Positions 22,898 through 28,001 of a DNA stretch of 28,001 nucleotides are shown here, in pieces. Made by a program: the position numbers and the translations under genes. The notes under the pieces are model-generated. The model did not search any database. It had not been told where the DNA came from and saw nothing but the letters and a program-made list of their open reading frames with translations. Origin of the DNA: Hyphomicrobiales bacterium (GTDB lineage: Bacteria; Pseudomonadota; Alphaproteobacteria; Rhizobiales; Xanthobacteraceae). Numbering within the stretch: the first letter of the stretch is position 1; the number at the start of each line of letters is the position of its first letter. Location: NCBI GenBank assembly GCA_017304505.1, contig JAFKKQ010000248.1, positions 1-28,001 on the forward strand, in the 5' to 3' direction.

Positions 22898-24160
22898 TCA
22901 AATGCCCATCAGGCCGCGATAGCGTTTCCAGAAACCGCGCACGGAGGCTTCGGTCGCGCGCGTGCCTTCGTTGGCGGTGCTGGAGCCGCCCATCTCGAGC
23001 ACCGCGCGCTCGCCCGAGGCCGCCGCGATGCCGCGCTGCACGAAGCCGCCGACCGCGCCATCCTCCATCGAGACGTAGCCGGCAGGGCCGGCGAGGTTGT
23101 TCTGGCGCAGGCGCAGCCGCGCCATTTCGGGGGTGTCGTCGGCGAAGCCGAAGGTGGTCCAGTTCAGCGCCGTCTCGGTCTGGCCGGCCGGCAGCACCTG
23201 GCGAACGGCGAGCGCGTTCTGGATTTGTTGGAGTACGAAATTCGGAAACACTGTGAGGATCTGCATCTGGCAGCCGTCGTTGAATTCGTCCACGACCTCC
23301 AGAAGACTCGGGTCCTTGAGCGCAAATCCCTCGTTCTCCGAGCGGATGCCCATCGCGGCGTAGTTGGTTTCGTTGTTCTTGGTGTCGATGAAGGAGAAGC
23401 TTGCGTGGTTGCCCCCGTCCGGGCTTACCACCATGCCGCCGCGTTGGGAAAGGCGGTTGATGCGGAAGGTGGTGAAGAACGTGTGCAACAGACTGGCGTG
23501 ATAGGTGTCCTTGACGTTCTCGAAATAAAGCTTCCAGTTGTTCGGCAGCATCTGCGTATAGCGCCCGGTGACGACAACGGGCTTATGCAGCACGCGCTTG
23601 ATCAGCCTTGCGACCTCCTCGCCGAGATATTCCTCGATCGGCGGCACGTCGTCCGACAGGCTGCCGAACACCAGCCCGCAGAACAGCGCGATGCGCAGCT
23701 TGCGCGGGCCGTGATCGGCGCGGCAGAAGGTCTTGCCCATGCCGCCCTTGCCGTTGACCCCGTCCTCGAAGGCAACAGCTTTGAGGTTGCCTTTCAAGTC
23801 ATAGTTCCAGGCGTGATAGACGCAGGTGAAGTCGCGGGCGTGGCCGCCGCCGTCGAGCGCGATCAGCGCGCCGCGATGGGCGCAGCGGTTCTCGAAGGCA
23901 TAAATCTCGTCGTCGAAATCGCGCGCAACGATGACCGGCATCGCGCCGACGAAGGTGGTGCGGTAGTCACCGGGCTTGCCCACCTCGGCTTCGAGACAGA
24001 GGAAATTCCACACCGGCCCCTCGAACAGGCGTTGCTGCTCGAGCGCGGTGACCTCGGGCGATTGGTAGACCCAATACGGGACGCGGGTGAGAGTGCCTTC
24101 GGGCCATTCCATCGGTTCCGGTGCGTTCGGGATGGAACCGGGGGCGATGTTGACGTTCAT
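22898..24160 (-). CDS. Rieske non-heme iron oxygenase, alpha subunit (salicylate/anthranilate type)
   Basis: The product is 420 aa. The Rieske centre is CAHRG (Cys93, His95) and CVYHAW (Cys113, His116). The catalytic domain has [19 protein letters not shown] with Asp218 and the iron ligands His221 and His226. C-terminal segments [19 protein letters not shown] and RAVLEMGG closely resemble NagG (salicylate 5-hydroxylase) and AndAc (anthranilate 1,2-dioxygenase), so an ortho-substituted benzoate or a pyridine/heteroaryl carboxylate is a plausible substrate. The ATG at 24160 has GGGAG five bases upstream; the frame is open to 24277 but the extension overlaps the previous gene and lacks family sequence. 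The beta subunit and reductase follow directly, giving a complete oxygenase. Confidence 0.94.
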   Translation of the reverse strand: MNVNIAPGSIPNAPEPMEWPEGTLTRVPYWVYQSPEVTALEQQRLFEGPVWNFLCLEAEVGKPGDYRTTFVGAMPVIVARDFDDEIYAFENRCAHRGALIALDGGGHARDFTCVYHAWNYDLKGNLKAVAFEDGVNGKGGMGKTFCRADHGPRKLRIALFCGLVFGSLSDDVPPIEEYLGEEVARLIKRVLHKPVVVTGRYTQMLPNNWKLYFENVKDTYHASLLHTFFTTFRINRLSQRGGMVVSPDGGNHASFSFIDTKNNETNYAAMGIRSENEGFALKDPSLLEVVDEFNDGCQMQILTVFPNFVLQQIQNALAVRQVLPAGQTETALNWTTFGFADDTPEMARLRLRQNNLAGPAGYVSMEDGAVGGFVQRGIAAASGERAVLEMGGSSTANEGTRATEASVRGFWKRYRGLMGI

Positions 24161-24231
24161 GATGGCTCCCACGCTGTCGGTGTCATTGTGCTCCGCGCTG
24201 TGTCCCGAACGGCGCGGGGAGAGGCCCGATG

Positions 24232-25242
24232 CTAACCCGTCTTGCGAGCCGGCGCGGTGGCGTTCCACCACGGGCAAACGTCACGCGCTTGTTTGTAGTT
24301 GCCTTCCATCACGTTGAGAGGGATGCGGAAGCCGTTTTCGGCGTTACGGATGCGCATCTCGCGCGCTTCGTTGCGCTGCTCCTCGGTGAGCCAATAGCGC
24401 TCGTGGCCCCACAGGCTCGGGCCGCCGGTGACAACTTCAGGCTTCCAGTTTTCGACGTCGAGGGTGCGGCCGCCCCAACCGTACTCGAACATGAATTTCG
24501 ACGGCGACCACGAATAGAACGAGTGCACTTGATCGTTGCAGTGACGACCGAAGGTGGTCGCGATCATCTCCGGATTCTTCAGCGCGAGGTCGTAACCCTG
24601 GCCAACGTCATCGAGGAAGCAAGTCTCCACCATCAGGTGATGGATGCCGACCTTGCCGGTCTCGATGAAGGCGACGCTGTGGTGGCGCGGATTGATGTGG
24701 AAGAAATATGCGGCGAACGGCTTGGTGAAGTAGTCGCTGAGCTTGAAGCCGAGGATGTCCTGGTAGAACGACAGCACGTCGTCGATCTTCTCACATTGCA
24801 GCACGGCGTGGCCCATGCCGAGCGGACCGGTGCGGAAGCCGGAGATCGAGCGGCCGGGCTTGAACGGATCGGTGGTGGTCTCGGCGCCGTGGACAACCTC
24901 CAGGCGATTGCCGGCGGGATCGTGCAGCACGATCAGGTCGCGGACCTTGCGCTCCTCGGCCAGCGCGCGCGTGCCGCGGGCGAAGGCGACCTTATGCCGC
25001 TCCAGGTTGGCGGCGTAGGCGTCGAGCGCAGCGGCGTCCGCCACCTCCCAGCCGAAGAATCCGGGGGCGTCGGCATCCGATTCGTGGACCACGAGCCGTT
25101 GCTTGCGGTCGTCCATGCGGAAGGTCGCAGTGCCGCGACTTTTGTCCACGAGCTGCATGCCGAGGAACCGGCTGGCGTAGGCCGACCAATCCTCCAGGTT
25201 CTTGGTGCGAAGGCCGATGTAGCCGAGCGTTTGCAAGCTCAT
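24232..25242 (-). CDS. Extradiol ring-cleavage dioxygenase (VOC, two-domain type I)
   Basis: The product is 336 aa with two vicinal-oxygen-chelate domains; the N-terminal one is degenerate, as in BphC. Likely Fe(II) ligands are His145 (LGMGHAVL), a histidine of IHHLMVE (201-202) and Glu253 ([10 protein letters not shown]). PRHHSVAF (185-192) and the GRHCND...SFY segment near 232-243 supply the second-sphere histidines. It should cleave a catechol-like diol next to the hydroxyl groups, probably the diol produced by the adjacent Rieske oxygenase. The ATG at 25242 has GAGGA about eight bases upstream. The C-terminus is some 40 residues longer than classic BphC. The 170 bases before it contain a palindrome and no gene. 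Substrate unknown. Confidence 0.92.
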   Translation of the reverse strand: MSLQTLGYIGLRTKNLEDWSAYASRFLGMQLVDKSRGTATFRMDDRKQRLVVHESDADAPGFFGWEVADAAALDAYAANLERHKVAFARGTRALAEERKVRDLIVLHDPAGNRLEVVHGAETTTDPFKPGRSISGFRTGPLGMGHAVLQCEKIDDVLSFYQDILGFKLSDYFTKPFAAYFFHINPRHHSVAFIETGKVGIHHLMVETCFLDDVGQGYDLALKNPEMIATTFGRHCNDQVHSFYSWSPSKFMFEYGWGGRTLDVENWKPEVVTGGPSLWGHERYWLTEEQRNEAREMRIRNAENGFRIPLNVMEGNYKQARDVCPWWNATAPARKTG

Positions 25243-25362
25243 AGCGGGTTCCTCGTTAGCGGGCCTCGGCGGCCGGTCCTTGGAGGAGGGCCGCTCGCGC
25301 AACTATGGCGTCCGGTCAACTGTCTTATACCATGCCGGAAGGTTGCAGCGGAACGCTTGCGC

Positions 25363-25377
25363 ATGCGTAAAACGCAT
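25363..25377. promoter_or_regulatory. Palindrome upstream of the extradiol dioxygenase gene
   Basis: ATGCGT and ACGCAT are perfect 6-base arms around AAA. A TATAAG sequence (minus strand, 25324-25329) lies downstream and could be a -10 box, though no good -35 box goes with it. An operator for an activator or repressor is possible; evidence is positional only. Confidence 0.3.
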
Positions 25378-25412
25378 AGGCGTGGGCAACTCCACCGTCG
25401 TCCTCGGGGTGG

Positions 25413-26026
25413 CTAATCGAAGCCGAGAAACGTGCAGAACTCGGACAGGTCGGCCCGCGGCGAACGGAAGTCGTTCGCTTTGTGCCTGCGGTCGCCGTAG
25501 CCGATCGCCATGCCGCAGAACAGCATCTCGTTGTCGGGCAGCTTCAGAAAATGACTGACGGTGTCGTAGACCCGCGCCCAGGCCTCCTGCGGACAGGTGT
25601 CGAGGCCGTGTCCGCGCGCGAGGAACGCCAGCGCGTGGATGTAGCCGCCGAGATCGGCCCATTGTCCGGGTCCCAGTCTGCGGTCGATGGTGATGAACAA
25701 CCCGACCGGCGCGTCGAAGAACTCGAAGTTCTTTTTGTATTGCGCCAGCCGTCCGGCGGCGTCGTTGCGGCTGATGCCGAGCGAACCGTAAAGCTGCACG
25801 CCGTGAGCCTCGCGGCGTTCCTTGTAGGCGCCCCACATCGGCTCCGGATAGATCGGATACTCGGACTTGCTGTGGCGTGGGTCTTCGCTCGCAATGCGCT
25901 GGCCCACGACCGCCTTGAGGCGCGCTGCGCACGGACGATCAGGTCCTTGACGACGTTCAGGTCGACCGGCCTGTCGAGGAACGCGCGGCAGGCGATGCGC
26001 GTATCGACTGCTTCAAAGACGTCCAT
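25413..26026 (-). pseudogene. Nitroreductase-family flavoprotein, internally deleted and frameshifted
   Basis: The N-terminus from ATG 26026 reads MDVFEAVDTRIACRAFLDRP to VVKDLIVRAQRA, a normal nitroreductase start. The family then has a PSGGNxQPW-type FMN-binding segment of some 20-25 residues, which is absent: the sequence jumps at about 25915-25925 to LKAVVGQRIASEDP in a different frame. The rest is intact to the TAG at 25413, including YGSLGISRNDAAGRLAQY, GQWADLGGYIHALAFLARG and NEMLFCGMAIGYGD. The remaining 614 bases are not a multiple of three, so the deletion removed about 60-75 bases. Without the FMN segment even a frame-corrected protein should be inactive. It sits between nitrilase and dioxygenase in the operon. 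Such enzymes reduce nitro groups, quinones or enones. Confidence 0.85.
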
Positions 26027-26087
26027 GATGCCCCCCCGCAGGAACGGATCGGTATGATGCAGAAAAACGCGGTACGAAGCAGGCTCG

Positions 26088-27128
26088 TCAGTCCGGTGGA
26101 GAAAGCCGCGGTGGCGGCGCGGGCAGTTCCTGCGTGTCAGGGGGCGCGAGCGCGGCCGGATCGTTGTGCACGCGATAAAGCTGCGGTGCCGCGCGATTGA
26201 TGTGCACCTGGAATATATCGGGCCGGTTGTAGTGGCCGGCGAAATCGTGTCGGAGCTTCATCTGGATGCCAAGATCGAGGTTGCAGTCGGCATAGAGGAT
26301 GTCTTCCTCGGCGCCCATCGGCCCCGCGATGATGCGCGACAGCGGATCGACGATCAGCGAGCCGCCACAGCAATTCGGATCGCGCAGGAATTTTTCGGCT
26401 TCCGGCCCGGCCTGGAGCATTTTGATCATGCGGTCGTCCACCGTGCCACAGGCCGATATCACGAACGCCTTGCTCACCTGCGCGAAAGCCTGCGAGTCGA
26501 TGGCGACGCGGTTGCGCAACGGGTCGCCGCTGGTCGGAAAGTGGTTCGGCCAGCTCATGACATGGATGCGCGTGCCTTCGGCGACCAACGCGAACACCGC
26601 CAGCGGATTGGAATTCTCACCGCAGATCAGCCCCGATACCGGGCCGAATTCGGATTGGAAGGCGCCGAATGTGTCGCCGTAGCCGCCCATATGAACGAGC
26701 CGCTCCCCGACCGTCGGCATGATCTTCTGGTGCTTGCGGATGATCTGCCCGTCAGGCCCGATATAGAGTTGCGAGTTGAACATTGTGCCGATGGTGTTCG
26801 GAATCTTTTCGCAGACGCCGATCATCACGTAGGCGTTGGCGTCGCGCGCGGCCGCGCATAGCGCATCGGTCTGCGGGCCCGGAATTTCGATGGAATTCTT
26901 GAACAGTTCGATCGAGAGCTTGTTGGCGATGGCGGCCGTGGCGGCGTGGTGGTGGTACCAGACCGGGTGCGCTGGAATGAAGCCTTCCGGAAAACCGATG
27001 ATGCGCGCGCCGTTCTTGCCGGCCTCGCGGATCAAGCGGCAGGCTTTCTCGGTTGAGCCTTCGCGGTCCAGAAACACCGAAGCGGCTTGCACCGCCGCGA
27101 CCTTCACGGTGCCGTAGCTGTCACCCAT
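26088..27128 (-). CDS. Nitrilase (aliphatic/aryl nitrile aminohydrolase)
   Basis: The product is 346 aa, the length of true nitrilases. The catalytic triad is Glu48 (GFPEGFIPAHP), Lys135 (KHQKIMPT) and Cys169 (GLICGENSNPLA); PVWYHH and the MSWPNHFP segment are also characteristic of nitrilases as opposed to amidases. It hydrolyses R-CN to the carboxylic acid and ammonia. The ATG at 27128 is strongly supported by GGGAGGA upstream and lies three bases after the stop of the MFS gene. Coupling with a CynX-like transporter and, downstream, a Rieske oxygenase and ring-cleavage enzyme suggests a nitrile is imported, converted to an acid and then oxidised. The C-terminal 25 residues are proline-rich, which is common and not informative. 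Confidence 0.94.
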   Translation of the reverse strand: MGDSYGTVKVAAVQAASVFLDREGSTEKACRLIREAGKNGARIIGFPEGFIPAHPVWYHHHAATAAIANKLSIELFKNSIEIPGPQTDALCAAARDANAYVMIGVCEKIPNTIGTMFNSQLYIGPDGQIIRKHQKIMPTVGERLVHMGGYGDTFGAFQSEFGPVSGLICGENSNPLAVFALVAEGTRIHVMSWPNHFPTSGDPLRNRVAIDSQAFAQVSKAFVISACGTVDDRMIKMLQAGPEAEKFLRDPNCCGGSLIVDPLSRIIAGPMGAEEDILYADCNLDLGIQMKLRHDFAGHYNRPDIFQVHINRAAPQLYRVHNDPAALAPPDTQELPAPPPRLSPPD

Positions 27129-27131
27129 GTT

Positions 27132-28001
27132 TTATCCTCCCGAGGTTTTTTCGCGCAGCACGATGGTCGGTGCAAGGCCGATGAGGACCAGCATGCAGAT
27201 GACCATCGGGATGAAGGGCGCAAGCGTCCAGCCTGTCACGTCCCACAACAGGCCGCTGATGATGGGCACCACCACCGCGCAGGAGTAGCTGATGGTGAAC
27301 ATGCCGGCGGAAACACGATGAACATCCTCCGGCGGGCTGATGAGGGGAGGAAGCGCCAGAACCAGAACCAGAACGGCGGCGCCGGCGCAGCCCCACACCG
27401 CGGTGCCAACGATCACCCAGACGTCGCCGGGGCCAACGATCGCCAGGAGTCCCGCGAGGCAGGCCGCGCCGCAGGCCAAATACGACCACACCGTCCGCAC
27501 CATCCGTTCCGCCGAGGCGAGGAGCAGGAACGATGCGGGAAGCTGTCCCAGGTTGAGCGCGGTCAACGCGGCGTGGATGAGGTCCGGCCGGCCGGTGTGT
27601 GTGAGGTAGTCGGGCAGGAACCCATTCAATGCGAAGTAGGTGGCGTTGACGCCGCCGAGCAGCAGGCCGATGCGCCAGATCAGCGGGTCGCTGAAGTCCG
27701 GCATCCAACGGCGGGACGCCGCGGTGGCGGGGACCGACGGCGTTTGCGGCGCGAACAACAGCAGAATGGCGGCGATTGCCGCGACCGGAGCCGCCCAGAA
27801 TGTGAAACTCCACTGCCAGCTTTGGTGCAGCAGCGGCAGCACCAGTGGAATGGTGAGCGCGGCCGGCAACACCTCTCCGATCAGGAGGCCGTTGGTATAG
27901 ACTGCGGTGGCGAAGCCCATTCGCTTGGGCGTCCAGATTCGCACGAGCGGTGGCAATGACGGCTGCATGACGGAGACGCCGAAGGCGGTCACGATCGTGC
28001 C
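27132..28001 (-). CDS. MFS transporter, CynX/NimT-like (5' end outside the window)
   Basis: The frame is open through the right edge of the window, so 290 C-terminal residues are visible and the start lies beyond 28001; the GTG at 27992 is an internal codon. About eight hydrophobic segments are present. GFATAVYTNGLLIGEVLPAA resembles the conserved helix 4-5 region of the CynX/NimT group, which transports cyanate, nitroimidazoles and related small compounds. The stop TAA is three bases before the nitrilase ATG, and the nitrilase ribosome site lies inside this gene, so both are on one mRNA. A nitrile or its acid is a reasonable but unproven substrate. Confidence 0.85.
   Translation of the reverse strand, partial: GTIVTAFGVSVMQPSLPPLVRIWTPKRMGFATAVYTNGLLIGEVLPAALTIPLVLPLLHQSWQWSFTFWAAPVAAIAAILLLFAPQTPSVPATAASRRWMPDFSDPLIWRIGLLLGGVNATYFALNGFLPDYLTHTGRPDLIHAALTALNLGQLPASFLLLASAERMVRTVWSYLACGAACLAGLLAIVGPGDVWVIVGTAVWGCAGAAVLVLVLALPPLISPPEDVHRVSAGMFTISYSCAVVVPIISGLLWDVTGWTLAPFIPMVICMLVLIGLAPTIVLREKTSGG

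Noticed and set aside
22547..24235. 562-codon plus-strand open frame
   Set aside because: Antisense to the Rieske beta and alpha genes, both of which show complete catalytic motifs.
1..28001. Mobile element, CRISPR array, prophage or tRNA insertion site
   Set aside because: No transposase, integrase, regularly spaced repeats, long terminal repeats or tRNA-like fold was seen in any reading.

Overview
The window is GC-rich bacterial DNA with dense, mostly overlapping genes on both strands. Bug/TctC receptors, HyuAB-type hydrolases, SsuB-like ABC transporters, a NagG-like Rieske oxygenase and Mo-hydroxylase subunits together suggest a soil proteobacterium, most likely an alphaproteobacterium of the Hyphomicrobiales (Bradyrhizobium/Xanthobacter type). 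This is inferred from gene content; there is no rRNA or marker gene. No tRNA, insertion sequence, CRISPR array or phage gene was seen.

Left part (1-7450): a LysR regulator lies between a truncated hydantoinase A gene at the left edge (minus strand) and a plus-strand operon of a TctC/Bug solute receptor, HyuA, HyuB and a luciferase-like (LLM) oxidoreductase of the F420-dependent type. A clear palindrome overlaps the LysR promoter, and related half-sites lie upstream of both flanking units.

Middle part (7483-17697): a minus-strand operon encodes an ABC importer (SBP, ATPase, permease, joined by 4-base overlaps) and an amidohydrolase closely resembling enamidase of clostridial nicotinate fermentation. 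Divergent to it is a compact plus-strand F420 operon: an F420-dependent glucose-6-phosphate dehydrogenase homologue (fgd), cofE, cofD, cofC and fbiC (CofG-CofH fusion). The fgd product keeps every cofactor- and G6P-binding residue I could check. In this sequence fbiC is broken inside the CofG half by what looks like a 4-base tandem duplication (CCCG twice). Both divergent promoters can be proposed from good -35/-10 boxes.

Right part (17657-28001, all minus strand): an MFS transporter (cut by the window edge), a nitrilase, a nitroreductase pseudogene that has lost its FMN-binding segment, an extradiol dioxygenase, both Rieske oxygenase subunits, their [2Fe-2S]/FAD reductase, a beta-decarboxylating dehydrogenase, and a lone Mo-hydroxylase large subunit whose 3' end overlaps that of fbiC.

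Working hypothesis (inference): the left and middle parts form a catabolic island for an N-heterocycle. Uptake is by the ABC importer and/or TctC, the ring is possibly hydroxylated by a Mo enzyme, partly reduced by F420H2 through the LLM oxidoreductase, and opened by the enamidase-like hydrolase and HyuAB. The same island would make F420 (Cof proteins) and re-reduce it (Fgd). The right part looks like a separate nitrile/aromatic acid route.
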